Notes: generated by a model from the letters alone, not told the origin. 64,000 bases of DNA from Chryseobacterium sp. c4a (GCF_009900745.1 NZ_WXVU01000001.1:62001-126000), one strand, 5' to 3'. Positions 52,939 through 63,093 are shown, counted from the stretch's first letter. Numbers and translations: made by a program.

Positions 52939-54468
52939 ATGAAAAAATATCTTTTATTGTTTATCATCGCGATTTTCGTGATGTCTTGTTCAAAAAAAGT
53001 AGAAGTAAAAGGAAAAATTACAGGAAGCTCACCATTAGAAAGAATCGAATTTGTAGAAGCTTCTGGAGTAGGAACCTTGCCTTTAATTAATATTGGTCTG
53101 GATAAAGATGGCAACTTTTCAGGAAACTTTGAAGCTCCTAAAGACGGAATGTATGTTATCAATTATGCCAACAAACAAAACTTAATCTACCTTGAAGGAG
53201 GACAAAAAGTGAATATCTCAGGAAATGCATTGACATTCCCTAACGAATATGTGATTACCGGAGATGCTAAAAAGAATAATGATTTCCTTACAGCAACCCA
53301 GAAATTTTTGGGAGACTATGGAAATAAAGTTGATTTAAGACAGCTAATGGCTGGAGATGAAGCAGCATTTGTTAAAGGGATGCAAAAAGTAGAAGCAGAC
53401 ATCAATAAGAATGTTGATGATCTTGCAGCTAAAAATAACCCAAGTAAAGCTCTTTTAGACTGGAAGAAAAATGATGTTAAAGTAACAATCCTTAATCTTC
53501 TTGCTAATTATGAGATGTCACATGGGGCAATGTCTGGAAATCCATCTTACAAGCCTTCTAAAGCTTTGACGGATTATGAAACTAAATTGGATAATGATAA
53601 AGATGCGATGGTGAAAACGATTCCACTTTACAGACAGTATCTTCTTGTAAAAATGACTCCGGATTTCCAAAAATATGCAGAAGCTAACAGCAAAAATAAA
53701 ACTGGAATTACCACTTCAGAAATGTTTGCTAAATATTTGAGTACTAAAAAAGATATCTCTCAAACAGCAAAAGATTACCTTTTAGCATTTGTAATGGCTC
53801 AGGCAGACATTCACCCAACCTCTCCAACTGCTAATATTGATAAGATCAAAAAATTGATTGATACAGATATTAAAGATGCTACCATTAAAGCAGATTTGTT
53901 GAAAATGCAAATGGCTATTACAGGTCTTAAAATCGGAGAAGTTGCCCCTGAAGCAGCTTTAGTAAAACAAGATGGAAAAGCATATAAACTTTCTGAAAAC
54001 AAAGGAAAACCATATATGTTATTCTTCTACGCTTCGTGGAATCCTTACATTGGAGAAGCTACAGTACCAGTTTTAAAAGAAGTTGTTAATTTCTACAAAT
54101 CTAAAATGAACTTTGTTTTTGTAAACGTAGATGATACAAAAGATCAGTTCATCAAAACAAGTAATTCTTTATTAAAAGGAATTCAGGGAGTAAACGTTTA
54201 CGGAGAAAAAGGAATGGAATCTGATATCGCTAAAAAATACGGAGTGTACGGATTCAAATTACCTTGCTTTGTGATTGTTGATAAAGATGGAAAAATTGCC
54301 AGCAGATCATTTGTAAACCTTGGAGAACAGGAATTAGTAACAATTTTAGATAAGCTTACAGGGCTTTCTGCTCCAAAAGTTGACCCGAATGCACAAATGC
54401 AGCCTCAACTACAGATTGATCCTACTGCACCGCAGCCTGCAAATCCTCAACCTGCACCTACAAAATAA
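52939..54468 (+). CDS. TlpA-like thioredoxin-fold lipoprotein lacking the CXXC (509 aa)
   Basis: Lipoprotein signal with Cys17 (FVMSCSKK), a DUF4369-like N-terminal beta domain (VEVKGKITGSSPLERIEF), a long helical middle, and a C-terminal AhpC/TlpA-type thioredoxin fold from about residue 340 (KIGEVAPEAALVKQDGKAYKLSENKGK). At the active site FFYASWNPYIG, the usual WCxxC reads W367-N-P-Y-I371, so both redox cysteines are missing. The tail (about 480-509) is Pro/Gln-rich. A structural or binding role rather than thiol redox is inferred. Confidence 0.85.
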   Translation: MKKYLLLFIIAIFVMSCSKKVEVKGKITGSSPLERIEFVEASGVGTLPLINIGLDKDGNFSGNFEAPKDGMYVINYANKQNLIYLEGGQKVNISGNALTFPNEYVITGDAKKNNDFLTATQKFLGDYGNKVDLRQLMAGDEAAFVKGMQKVEADINKNVDDLAAKNNPSKALLDWKKNDVKVTILNLLANYEMSHGAMSGNPSYKPSKALTDYETKLDNDKDAMVKTIPLYRQYLLVKMTPDFQKYAEANSKNKTGITTSEMFAKYLSTKKDISQTAKDYLLAFVMAQADIHPTSPTANIDKIKKLIDTDIKDATIKADLLKMQMAITGLKIGEVAPEAALVKQDGKAYKLSENKGKPYMLFFYASWNPYIGEATVPVLKEVVNFYKSKMNFVFVNVDDTKDQFIKTSNSLLKGIQGVNVYGEKGMESDIAKKYGVYGFKLPCFVIVDKDGKIASRSFVNLGEQELVTILDKLTGLSAPKVDPNAQMQPQLQIDPTAPQPANPQPAPTK

Positions 54469-54488
54469 TAAACTTTAATATAGATCAG

Positions 54489-54518
54489 AACCTTATCTTC
54501 GGATAAGGTTTTTTTTAT
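54489..54518 (+). terminator. Terminator with cUUCGg tetraloop
   Basis: Perfect 9-bp stem AACCTTATC/GATAAGGTT closed by TTCG, then eight T. Confidence 0.92.
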
Positions 54519-54520
54519 TG

Positions 54521-54528
54521 TACTTTTG
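54521..54528 (+). promoter_or_regulatory. -7 promoter element of the rlmD operon
   Basis: TACTTTTG followed by CA matches TAnnTTTG. A start of transcription near 54534 excludes the ATGs at 54518 and 54533 as real starts and supports the ATG at 54578, which has AGAGGA in front. Confidence 0.5.
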
Positions 54529-54577
54529 CAAAATGAAACTCTTGAGTTTCATACATAGAAAAAATAGAATTAGAGGA

Positions 54578-55987
54578 ATGAGAAAGAAGAAAAAAGATAT
54601 TACTCTTGAAAATATTAAGCTGTTAACTGCCGGTGCAAAAGGAGTGGCAATTGGTAAAACGGAAGACGGAAAAACAGTATTGGTTTCGGGAGCAATTCCA
54701 GGTGATATTGTAAATGTCAGAGTAAAAAAAGCCAAATCCAAATATTATGAAGGGGAAGCAGTAGAAGTACTGGAAAAATCTCCGTTCAGAGCAGAACCGA
54801 AATGTGTTCATTTCGGAACCTGCGGTGGATGCAAATGGCAAAACATGAGCTACGAAAAGCAGCTTGATTTTAAACAGGAAGAAGTATATAACAATATCAA
54901 AAGAATTGGTGGGATCGAGGATTTCGAAACCCTATCCATTCTGGGTTCTAAAGAACAGTATTTTTATAGAAATAAAATGGAGTTTTCTTTCTCCAATGCA
55001 AGATGGCTTACTCAGTATGAGATCAGCTCTGAAGAAAACTTTGGAAGCAAAGATGCTCTAGGTTTCCATATTCCGGGAATGTGGAGTAAGATCTTAGATC
55101 TTAAAGAGTGTTTTTTACAGGAAGATCCATCCAATGCAATCCGATTAGCTGTGAAGAAATACGCTGTTGACAACGGACTAGACTTCTTTGATGTAAGAAA
55201 TCATGAAGGATTCCTGAGAACGTTGATGATGAGACAAAACTCTAAAGGAGAATGGATGGTATTATTCCAGCTTTTTAGAGAAGAAAAAGAAAATAGAGAA
55301 AAGCTTTTTGCGTTTATCTTAGAGAAGTTCCCACAAATTAAGACATTGGTGTATGCTATTAATCCAAAAGCCAATGACTCTATCTATGATCTTGATATCA
55401 ATGTCTATTTTGGTGAAGGATATTTAATGGAGGAAATGGATGGACTGAAGTTTAAAATCGGGCCTAAATCATTCTTCCAGACCAATTATAAGCAAGCCCT
55501 GGAATTATATAGAAAAACACTTGAATTCGCAGATCTAAAAGGAGATGAAGTAGTGTATGATTTATATACAGGAACGGGAACAATTGCTCAGTATGTGGCA
55601 AGAAATGCAAAACAGGTTATCGGAATAGAATCTGTTCAGGAAGCAATTGATGCAGCCATTGAACATGCTGAATTAAATGGCCTTACCAATACAACTTTCT
55701 ATTGTGGAGATATGAAAAATGTCTTTAACGATGAATTTATGGAAAATCATCCTAAAGCAGATGTTTTGATTACAGACCCACCAAGAGATGGAATGCACCA
55801 AAAGGTAGTGGAGCAAATCTTGAAGTTGGCTCCTGAAAAAGTAGTGTATGTAAGTTGTAATTCAGCTACGCAGGCGAGAGACCTAGCCTTGATGAAGGAT
55901 GATTATACTGTAGTAAAAATATTACCGGTAGATATGTTCCCACAAACCCATCACGTAGAAAATATAGCATTGCTGATTAAAAAATAA
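54578..55987 (+). CDS. rlmD: 23S rRNA (uracil-5-)-methyltransferase RlmD
   Basis: N-terminal TRAM domain (LLTAGAKGVAIGKTEDGKTVLVSGAIPGDIV), iron-sulfur Cys cluster in HFGTCGGCKWQNM, then the methyltransferase domain: SFFQTNYKQA, VYDLYTGTGTIAQYVA, VLITDPPRDGMHQKV and the catalytic Cys in VYVSCNSATQARDL. Modifies U1939 (E. coli numbering) of 23S rRNA. The start MRKKKKDITLENIK is chosen for its AGAGGA ribosome-binding site. Followed by the DUF6452-DUF6048 pair. Confidence 0.92.
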   Translation: MRKKKKDITLENIKLLTAGAKGVAIGKTEDGKTVLVSGAIPGDIVNVRVKKAKSKYYEGEAVEVLEKSPFRAEPKCVHFGTCGGCKWQNMSYEKQLDFKQEEVYNNIKRIGGIEDFETLSILGSKEQYFYRNKMEFSFSNARWLTQYEISSEENFGSKDALGFHIPGMWSKILDLKECFLQEDPSNAIRLAVKKYAVDNGLDFFDVRNHEGFLRTLMMRQNSKGEWMVLFQLFREEKENREKLFAFILEKFPQIKTLVYAINPKANDSIYDLDINVYFGEGYLMEEMDGLKFKIGPKSFFQTNYKQALELYRKTLEFADLKGDEVVYDLYTGTGTIAQYVARNAKQVIGIESVQEAIDAAIEHAELNGLTNTTFYCGDMKNVFNDEFMENHPKADVLITDPPRDGMHQKVVEQILKLAPEKVVYVSCNSATQARDLALMKDDYTVVKILPVDMFPQTHHVENIALLIKK

Positions 55988-56016
55988 TTTAATTAAATTT
56001 GAGCTCAAATCTTAAT

Positions 56017-56493
56017 ATGAAGTATTTTAAATTTCTCCTAATGCTCTGCCTGGTAGGAATGTTCTTTTCATGTGGCAGCGATGATGATATCTGTGAAAGC
56101 GGGGAAGGAACTCCAAGAATGAGAGTCTCTTTCAGGGCTGCGGACTCAGATAAAGGGAAAACTCTCGATTCTTTATCTGTAGCGGTAGATTATGGCTCGG
56201 GAAAAGTGGATCTGGGATGGCAGAAGAACATCGATTTTAGACTTATTCCTTTAAGAGTGGATGATTCACCTTATACCGATATTTATTTTAAACTATCCAC
56301 TAAAGGAAAAGAAGCTAAAGTAAGAATGAGATATACTACAAAATCAGTATATGTATCTCCTGGATGTGGTGCCAAAAAGACGTATGAAAATTTAAGCTCA
56401 GAATTAATAACTCCTGATCCTATTCAAAGCCTGGAAAACGGACAAAATCAAATATTGAATGAAGACAAGACTAATCTTTACCTTCTTTTTTAG
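56017..56493 (+). CDS. DUF6452 family lipoprotein (158 aa)
   Basis: Lipoprotein signal KYFKFLLMLCLVGMFFSCGSDDDIC with the lipobox Cys at about 19, then a beta-rich part with TPRMRVSFRAADS, IDFRLIPLRVDD and VYVSPGCGAKKTY. The ATG at 56017 is preferred to a TTG at 55999. Its last 35 bases overlap the next gene in another frame. Function unknown; the pair with DUF6048 after rlmD is a familiar flavobacterial arrangement. Confidence 0.82.
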   Translation: MKYFKFLLMLCLVGMFFSCGSDDDICESGEGTPRMRVSFRAADSDKGKTLDSLSVAVDYGSGKVDLGWQKNIDFRLIPLRVDDSPYTDIYFKLSTKGKEAKVRMRYTTKSVYVSPGCGAKKTYENLSSELITPDPIQSLENGQNQILNEDKTNLYLLF

Positions 56494-57124
56494 CCTATTC
56501 GGGATCTTAACCTGGGCACAAGAGAAAAAGAAAGAAGAAGTGAAAAAGGCTCACTGGAAATATAAACCGAATTTTATGGTAGGGCTTGATGTTTTGAATA
56601 CCGGAGTTGGTTTTTTTTCAGACAGAAAGCTATATCAGGGATTTATTTCCTCAAAAATTAATGGGAATGTACATGCTATTGCAGAAGCAGGTTTCGAAAA
56701 AAACATATACCAGAAAAATGGGTATGATGCTAAAGTAAATGGCCCTTTTGTTAAACTTGGAGCATTCTATATGCTGGCCAAGGATAAAGAAAATGAATTC
56801 AATGGATTTTATGCAGAAGGAAAAGTAGCCGGATCATTTTATAATCAAGAGTATATGGCTATTCCTGTTCGTGGATATGGAGGAAGTAATTCTTCGGTAT
56901 CTTTTCCTTCATCATCACAATCTTCATTCTGGTTAGAAGGTACTCTGGGAGGAAGAGTACAGTTATTCGAATCCAATTTTTATATTGATGTGAATCTTCA
57001 GCCCCGTTATTTGGTATACACTTCCAAGCAGGATAATATCTCTCCGATGATTATTCCGGGATTTGGAAGAAGCTCATCAAAATTCAATATGGGATTTGCA
57101 TGGAATATAGCCTATAAGTTTTAA
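56459..57124 (+). CDS. DUF6048 family outer-membrane-like protein (221 aa)
   Basis: Signal peptide (TRLIFTFFFSLFGILTWAQ), a basic segment, then alternating beta strands with aromatic ends (NFMVGLDVLNTGVGFFSDRK ... FVKLGAFYML ... FNMGFAWNIAYKF), the pattern of a small outer-membrane beta barrel ending in Phe. Starts inside the preceding gene, so translational coupling is likely. Function unknown. Confidence 0.82.
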   Translation: MKTRLIFTFFFSLFGILTWAQEKKKEEVKKAHWKYKPNFMVGLDVLNTGVGFFSDRKLYQGFISSKINGNVHAIAEAGFEKNIYQKNGYDAKVNGPFVKLGAFYMLAKDKENEFNGFYAEGKVAGSFYNQEYMAIPVRGYGGSNSSVSFPSSSQSSFWLEGTLGGRVQLFESNFYIDVNLQPRYLVYTSKQDNISPMIIPGFGRSSSKFNMGFAWNIAYKF

Positions 57125-57769
57125 TAAGCTTTTTAAACAAATCATTTATTATATCAATAAGCCCAGGGAAATTTCCCTGGGCTTATTGTTTTATGATAGG
57201 GTGAGATATGATTTGCTATATAGATAGAATAGTAAAAGTAAGGCATTCATATAAACAGAGTGTATTACTCCATTTTTTTCTTTTTCATTATAAGTGATAT
57301 CGTAAGTTTTGTGGGATTTTATCATTGAAAATATTTTTAATTGATGATCTTGTAGATTAAACTGTAAAATAAATGGATTGATAATAATACTATAAATAGC
57401 TCTTGAACGTTAAGAGTAGATAGAGTATTATTATAAAAGGTGATGATGTTTTATATAGTTTTCATTTCATTAAAAATTAAGAATATCGTCAAATGTTAAT
57501 GAATTTGCTTGAATTTGTAATATTTTTTATTTTCAATCATATAGGTTATTATTGTTTAATTTTTATAAAAAAGCATTTTGATAAATGTATTATAATGAAA
57601 AAATGATTAGATTTGTGTAAATATTAAAATATTAGCTTATGGGATAAAATTACTTTTTTTACTACAGAAGTTCTGTAAAGCAAGAGGTTTTGGAAATTCT
57701 TTTTAACCTCTTAAAATGGGAAATACTATAATTCTTAATTATCGTTATCATTATTAAATTTTAAAAAAT
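57125..57769. other. 645-base AT-rich region before the giant T9SS gene
   Basis: Very AT-rich with dense stop codons; no gene seen. It begins with the palindromic terminator (57155-57188). TAGATTTG at 57608-57615 is a possible -7 element, giving a leader of about 150 bases that contains two hairpins: CAGAA/TTCTG at 57664-57674 and AAGAGGTT/AACCTCTT at 57682-57712. Confidence 0.55.
57155..57188. terminator. Perfect 34-bp palindrome, terminator after DUF6048
   Basis: 17-bp arms (57155-57171 and 57172-57188) with no spacer and a GC-rich core GCCCAGGGAAA. It directly follows the DUF6048 stop by 30 bases. Confidence 0.8.
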
Positions 57770-60700
57770 ATGAGTGGACTTTTACTCTGTAAAATGAGCC
57801 GGCCTTTTAAGGTGCTCATTGCATTGCTCTGTATGGTCGTCGGATTGTCCATGCAAGCACAAACCATTACAATTGGTACCGGAACATTAACCCAAAAGTA
57901 TCCTTTAGCGGTTGATTACGGTTTTGAACGTTCTGCTGCAATTTATACTGCTGCAGAAATTGCTGCAGCAGGAGGAAATGCTGGGAGTATTCTATCTCTG
58001 GGATGGAATTCTACATCAGCCTCGAATATTGCGAGACCAGTAAAAATTTATATAAAACCGGTAGGTACTACAACAGCCATGACGGCGCAAAACTGGGGGA
58101 CTTTAACTGCCGGAGCAACTTTATTGTATAGCGCAAATACTGGTCTTATACCAGTAGGATGGTATACTGTTCCTTTACAGATTCCTTTTACCTATAATGG
58201 AGTAGACAATTTGATGGTACTTGTTGAAACCAACTATGGGAAAACAGGTACTTCGACTGGTGCGCCGAAGCTTACATATTCTACCGTTACGAACGGACAT
58301 ATGTATATTCAGACTGACAATAACCCTCCTACTACTGCTAATGGTACGGTAACCAATTCCAGACCAGATATTCAGTTAACCTTTGGTACACCACCATCAT
58401 GTTTACCAATGCCTCCGGGAGGTGCACTTACTACCGGAACTGTTACAGCAACGAGTGCTGTTCTAAACTGGCCTGCTTACGTACCTGCCCCAGCGGGAGG
58501 ATATGATGTGTATTATAATACAACGAACGTACCACCGGTATCAACAACATCTCCGAGTTTAACTGTTCCAGGGCCTACTGCTAATATCGGCCCATTACTT
58601 CCATCCACAACCTATTATGTATGGGTTAGAGCAAGATGTAGTGCATCAGATCAAAGTGTCTGGTCTTCACAATTGATATTTGCTACACCGGCAACTTGCC
58701 CGGCAATGCCTAATGGTGGAGTAATAACAACAGGTACAATTACACCTAATAGTGCCGTAATTAACTGGCCTACATTTGGATATACACCAGCAGAAGGATT
58801 TGAAATTTATTATAATACTACAGGTGCTGCACCGAATGGATCAACTCCACCTTCACAAACTGTTCCTAATGGATCAGCTACATCTGCTACTATCAGCCCT
58901 TTACTTCCAGATACAACTTATTATGTATGGGTAAGAGCAAAATGTAGTGCAACAGACCAAAGTGCCTGGAACGTTACTCCAAAATCTGTTGTAACACCTC
59001 CTACCTGTTTACCGGTTCCTTCCACAGGATCTTTTACAGTAGGATCAATGACACCTACAAGTGCTGTTGTGAGCTGGCCAGCTTCACCTTCCGCACCTGC
59101 AGGTGGATACGAGGTATATTATAATACTACAGGTACACCGCCGGTAGCTGGTACTCCAGGAAACCTTGTTGTTCCGGGAACTTCTGCTCCTTTAACACCA
59201 TTGGTTGCAGGAACTACCTATTATTGGTGGGTAAGAGCCGTTTGTACTTCTTCAGACAGAAGTAGCTGGGTGGCAGGACCTTCATTTTCACCAGGTCAAA
59301 TTGGAACTGGAACTGGTAACTCAAGTTATCTTCCTATATATGCTTACTATGGATACAACTATTCTCAGCAGATTTATACCGCTGCAGAAGTTTTAGGAGC
59401 TGTAGGAAATGGTAAGTTTATTACTGAACTCAAGTTTTATGTTAATACTGCCGCCGCTGCTGCTGCAGATCAAAATAAATACAATGAGTGGGTAGTTTAT
59501 ATGGGGAATACTACACAAAATAACTTTACTGGAAGCGCCTCTTGGGTGCCATATTCTTCTCTGAAGAAAGTTTGGGAAGGAACACTTCCTACAATGACAG
59601 ATGGGACTTGGATTACTATACCATTAACCACTCCATTACTATGGGATGGGACAAGCAATATTGTTGTGGCTGTAGATGAAAACTCACCAAGTTATACATC
59701 AGATGTAACCTGGGGAAGTTTTACAGCTACTGCTGATAGAGGATTATTATACTACAATGATAGTACTAATCCGGATCCAGCTTCTCCACCAACATCTTCA
59801 CTAAACAGATACAAAGATATTCCTAAAATCAGACTTAAAGGAATAGAGCTTTTACCTTGTACAGGAGCACCACCAAGTAATATTGTTGTAAATAATGTTA
59901 CCGCAAGTACAGCAGTTGTAACATGGTTACCTTCCATAGGAGCTACTTATGTGATACAGTATAGACCTGTTTCCGGCGGGCCTTGGAAAACAATGAACAT
60001 TACAACGGCTTTGGCAAGTAGTGCACAATTAATTAATTTGGTAGATGGAACTCTATATGAAGTTCAGATTGCAACAATTTGTAACGGTACTCAGGGAGCA
60101 TTCTCTACGAGTACTCAGTTCTCAACTCCTGCGCTTACTTATTGTACGAATGTTCCTCCTGTTGCTACACCACCTACATTGCCAAGCGGATATATTAGTA
60201 AGGTAGTTGTTACACCTACCAATGGTCCTATTATGGCAAGCTCTTCAGGATATGACGGATACAAAGATTATAGTACAGATCCTACAAGATTGGTAACTTT
60301 AGTAAGAGGAACAAATGATAATAAAATCAGCATTACTAAATTCTTCCCTGGTAATTCAACCAGCTATGGAGTAGGAGTTTGGATTGACCTTAACAGAAAT
60401 GGTATTTTTGAAACAACTGAAAGATTTGTTAATGGTTCTTCCAGTACAACTACGCCTGTGAATACAGCAGGAACTGGGTTCAATATTGCACTTCCTCCAT
60501 CTGCTGCTACTTATGATGGCCCTCTTTTAACTCGTATGCGAGTGATTATGAGAAATGGGGATGTTACTTCTCCTTGTGGAGCATTTTCAGGTAGTGGAGA
60601 AGTAGAAGATTATGCGGTAAGATTAATTGACCAGCCAGTATGTTCAACTGCAGCACCATTAAATATTACAGTTTCAAATATTACGGATGTAAGTGCTACA

Positions 60701-62947
60701 TTCTCATGGTTAGCAGCTACAGGGGCAACTTATAAATTACAGTATAGAAAGAAAACAGGTCCTGGTAATAACTGGATTCCTGTGAACACGATACCTGCTC
60801 CAGGAAATTCTTATACGGTACCAGCATCTAGCCCATTATTGGAACAAACAGAATATGAAGTTCAGGTAGCAACTATCTGTAATGGGGTAACAGGGCCATG
60901 GTCTGCCCTAATAACATTTAAAACATTACCGCTGCAATATTGCGTTATATCGGGTAGTGGAGAGAACGATCACATTTCAAATGTAACTGTTACCTCTGCT
61001 AACTTAGGAACACCTCCAATGATCAATAATTCTGATCAAAATTATTATACGAGCTATAATACTCCAGCTACACTTATTACTTTAGATGCAGGGTCTTCGG
61101 GTAATAAAATTTCAGTTGGAAAAGCATGGAACGGAGCAACAAGTAATGATGCTGTTGCTGTTTGGATTGATTATAACAGAAACGGGCAATTTGAGACTAC
61201 TGAAAGAATTCTTGGTTCTGCAGGAAGTACAGTTACACCAGTTACTGACGTATTTACAGTTCCTAACGTTCCTAATGTGTATACAGATCCATACACGACT
61301 ACGATGAGAGTAATATTGAAGCGTAGTACAGCTATTCCTACAGCATGTACAAATGCTGCTGATGGTGAAGTGGAAGACTATGCTGTAAAAATCAGACCAT
61401 GTAGTAGTTTACCACCAAATGCACCTACCTTTACTACGATCACCCATACAACAGCTGTTGTTAATTTATCAGGAGGAGTAAATACAGTAACTTATCTTGT
61501 AAGATATAGAGTAAACGGAACTTCTACATGGACAGAAGTATATGCCTCTACAGTATTAGGGAATATTCCTCTTACTCTTATAGGATTAAGCCCTGCAACA
61601 ACGTACGAAGTTGAAGTTGCCGCAGTTTGTGGTGGTTCAACAAGTACAGCATCACCGATTGTGAAATTTACAACGAGATGTGATCCTACCCCTCCAACGG
61701 TAACAGTAAGTAATATTACTCCAACAACTGCTTTGATCACATGGAATCCGGTTGTTTTAAGTGCAACATATAGAATGAGATGGAGAAAAGTAGGAGCTAC
61801 CGCATGGGAGCCAGTGATCAATCTTCCTGCTGCACCTACCAACACCTATGTATTAGGAAATCTGGAGTCATTTGTAACGTATGAAGTTCAGGTTGCCAAT
61901 AAGTGTGATGGTGAAGCTAATTTTAATGATTACTCAAACTCTAAAGTATTTACAACAGAAAGAATTTGTGAAATTCCACCTCCAGGATTAACGATTACTC
62001 AATTATTGCCAACTTCTGCAGAAATTACATGGGATCCGTATCCGGGAGCAACATATCTTCTTAGATATAGAAAAGTAGGTATTCCAAGTTGGACTGAAGT
62101 TACTACACCTGTTAATACTATTATATTGAACGGTCTAGTAGAAATGACTAAGTATGAAATGCAGGTTGTGAATATTTGTGGTGGTAAGCCAGGAAATTAT
62201 ACTCCACCTTACTACTTTACAACACCAACTGTTATTTACTGTAAGATGAAATCAGAAAATGCAGCATCTGAATATATTTCCAAGGTAACCGTTATTCCAA
62301 ATGGAAAACCAAAAATGGAAAATGAATCAAAAGCATCAAGCTATACAGATTATACAGGTGTTACTAAAGCATTTATCGAACTGGTTCAAGGATCTACAGA
62401 TAATGAGATCATCATCGAGAAAAAATGGTTAAGTAAGAGTTATAATGAAGGAATTTCAGTTTGGATCGACTTCAACAGAAATGGAGAATTTGATATCAAT
62501 GAGAAGATCTTCACTTCACCTCCAAATACAGACACTCCTGTATCAGGTAAATTTAGTGTTCCGGCAGATTCTTTTGTAAGCACAACAGATTACAAATATG
62601 CTGTAATGAGAGTGGCAATGGAAAGAGATGGAATCCCTGTAAATTGTGTGAATGTTAAGAATGGAGAAGTAGAGGATTATACGGTAAGAATTTCTAAACA
62701 AGGAGTTCCTAATCCAATTAACCAAACAGATATCCTGATCTATCCTAACCCTGTAACGACAGTATTGTATGTGAAAAATGTAAGCAAAAGAGCTAAATAT
62801 AAAATTTACAATGCTGCAGGGCAAGTCATCGTAGAAAATATCCTATTAAATAACGAGATCAACGTTAGCAAATTGATTAACGGCGTTTATGTAATAGATA
62901 TTGATGATAACGGTAATACTGCTCAAAAGAAATTTATCAAAAAATAA
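57770..62947 (+). CDS. T9SS type A secreted multidomain protein with FN3 and GEVED domains (1725 aa)
   Basis: Signal peptide (MSRPFKVLIALLCMVVGLSMQAQ; ATGs at 57770 or 57794). Then a beta domain (about 31-205) repeated in diverged form at about 510-700; three closely related FN3-like units of about 100 residues (from about 208, 309 and 413) with the shared pattern SAVxxWP and TTYYVWVRAxC; further FN3 units in the middle; and three GEVED modules, each with a WIDxNRNGxFxxxE calcium-like loop and GEVEDY (from about 867, 1127 and 1560). The last ~75 residues are a type A sorting domain (DILIYPNPVTTVLYVKN ... GVYVIDI). Cell-surface or secreted adhesin or matrix protein by inference. Confidence 0.92.
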   Translation: MSGLLLCKMSRPFKVLIALLCMVVGLSMQAQTITIGTGTLTQKYPLAVDYGFERSAAIYTAAEIAAAGGNAGSILSLGWNSTSASNIARPVKIYIKPVGTTTAMTAQNWGTLTAGATLLYSANTGLIPVGWYTVPLQIPFTYNGVDNLMVLVETNYGKTGTSTGAPKLTYSTVTNGHMYIQTDNNPPTTANGTVTNSRPDIQLTFGTPPSCLPMPPGGALTTGTVTATSAVLNWPAYVPAPAGGYDVYYNTTNVPPVSTTSPSLTVPGPTANIGPLLPSTTYYVWVRARCSASDQSVWSSQLIFATPATCPAMPNGGVITTGTITPNSAVINWPTFGYTPAEGFEIYYNTTGAAPNGSTPPSQTVPNGSATSATISPLLPDTTYYVWVRAKCSATDQSAWNVTPKSVVTPPTCLPVPSTGSFTVGSMTPTSAVVSWPASPSAPAGGYEVYYNTTGTPPVAGTPGNLVVPGTSAPLTPLVAGTTYYWWVRAVCTSSDRSSWVAGPSFSPGQIGTGTGNSSYLPIYAYYGYNYSQQIYTAAEVLGAVGNGKFITELKFYVNTAAAAAADQNKYNEWVVYMGNTTQNNFTGSASWVPYSSLKKVWEGTLPTMTDGTWITIPLTTPLLWDGTSNIVVAVDENSPSYTSDVTWGSFTATADRGLLYYNDSTNPDPASPPTSSLNRYKDIPKIRLKGIELLPCTGAPPSNIVVNNVTASTAVVTWLPSIGATYVIQYRPVSGGPWKTMNITTALASSAQLINLVDGTLYEVQIATICNGTQGAFSTSTQFSTPALTYCTNVPPVATPPTLPSGYISKVVVTPTNGPIMASSSGYDGYKDYSTDPTRLVTLVRGTNDNKISITKFFPGNSTSYGVGVWIDLNRNGIFETTERFVNGSSSTTTPVNTAGTGFNIALPPSAATYDGPLLTRMRVIMRNGDVTSPCGAFSGSGEVEDYAVRLIDQPVCSTAAPLNITVSNITDVSATFSWLAATGATYKLQYRKKTGPGNNWIPVNTIPAPGNSYTVPASSPLLEQTEYEVQVATICNGVTGPWSALITFKTLPLQYCVISGSGENDHISNVTVTSANLGTPPMINNSDQNYYTSYNTPATLITLDAGSSGNKISVGKAWNGATSNDAVAVWIDYNRNGQFETTERILGSAGSTVTPVTDVFTVPNVPNVYTDPYTTTMRVILKRSTAIPTACTNAADGEVEDYAVKIRPCSSLPPNAPTFTTITHTTAVVNLSGGVNTVTYLVRYRVNGTSTWTEVYASTVLGNIPLTLIGLSPATTYEVEVAAVCGGSTSTASPIVKFTTRCDPTPPTVTVSNITPTTALITWNPVVLSATYRMRWRKVGATAWEPVINLPAAPTNTYVLGNLESFVTYEVQVANKCDGEANFNDYSNSKVFTTERICEIPPPGLTITQLLPTSAEITWDPYPGATYLLRYRKVGIPSWTEVTTPVNTIILNGLVEMTKYEMQVVNICGGKPGNYTPPYYFTTPTVIYCKMKSENAASEYISKVTVIPNGKPKMENESKASSYTDYTGVTKAFIELVQGSTDNEIIIEKKWLSKSYNEGISVWIDFNRNGEFDINEKIFTSPPNTDTPVSGKFSVPADSFVSTTDYKYAVMRVAMERDGIPVNCVNVKNGEVEDYTVRISKQGVPNPINQTDILIYPNPVTTVLYVKNVSKRAKYKIYNAAGQVIVENILLNNEINVSKLINGVYVIDIDDNGNTAQKKFIKK

Positions 62948-62967
62948 TTAAGCTAAATTTCATATAT

Positions 62968-62995
62968 AATAAGCCTTCAGAAATGAAGGCTTATT
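62968..62995 (+). terminator. Terminator with GAAA tetraloop after the T9SS gene
   Basis: Perfect 12-bp stem AATAAGCCTTCA/TGAAGGCTTATT closed by GAAA and followed by a T-run. Confidence 0.92.
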
Positions 62996-63093
62996 TTTTT
63001 GTACGAATTTATTTATACATCAATGTATGTTATCAGTAACGATAAGAGGTACTAATGGCTGTGAAATGATCGGGTAAAAGCAAATGGTATATA

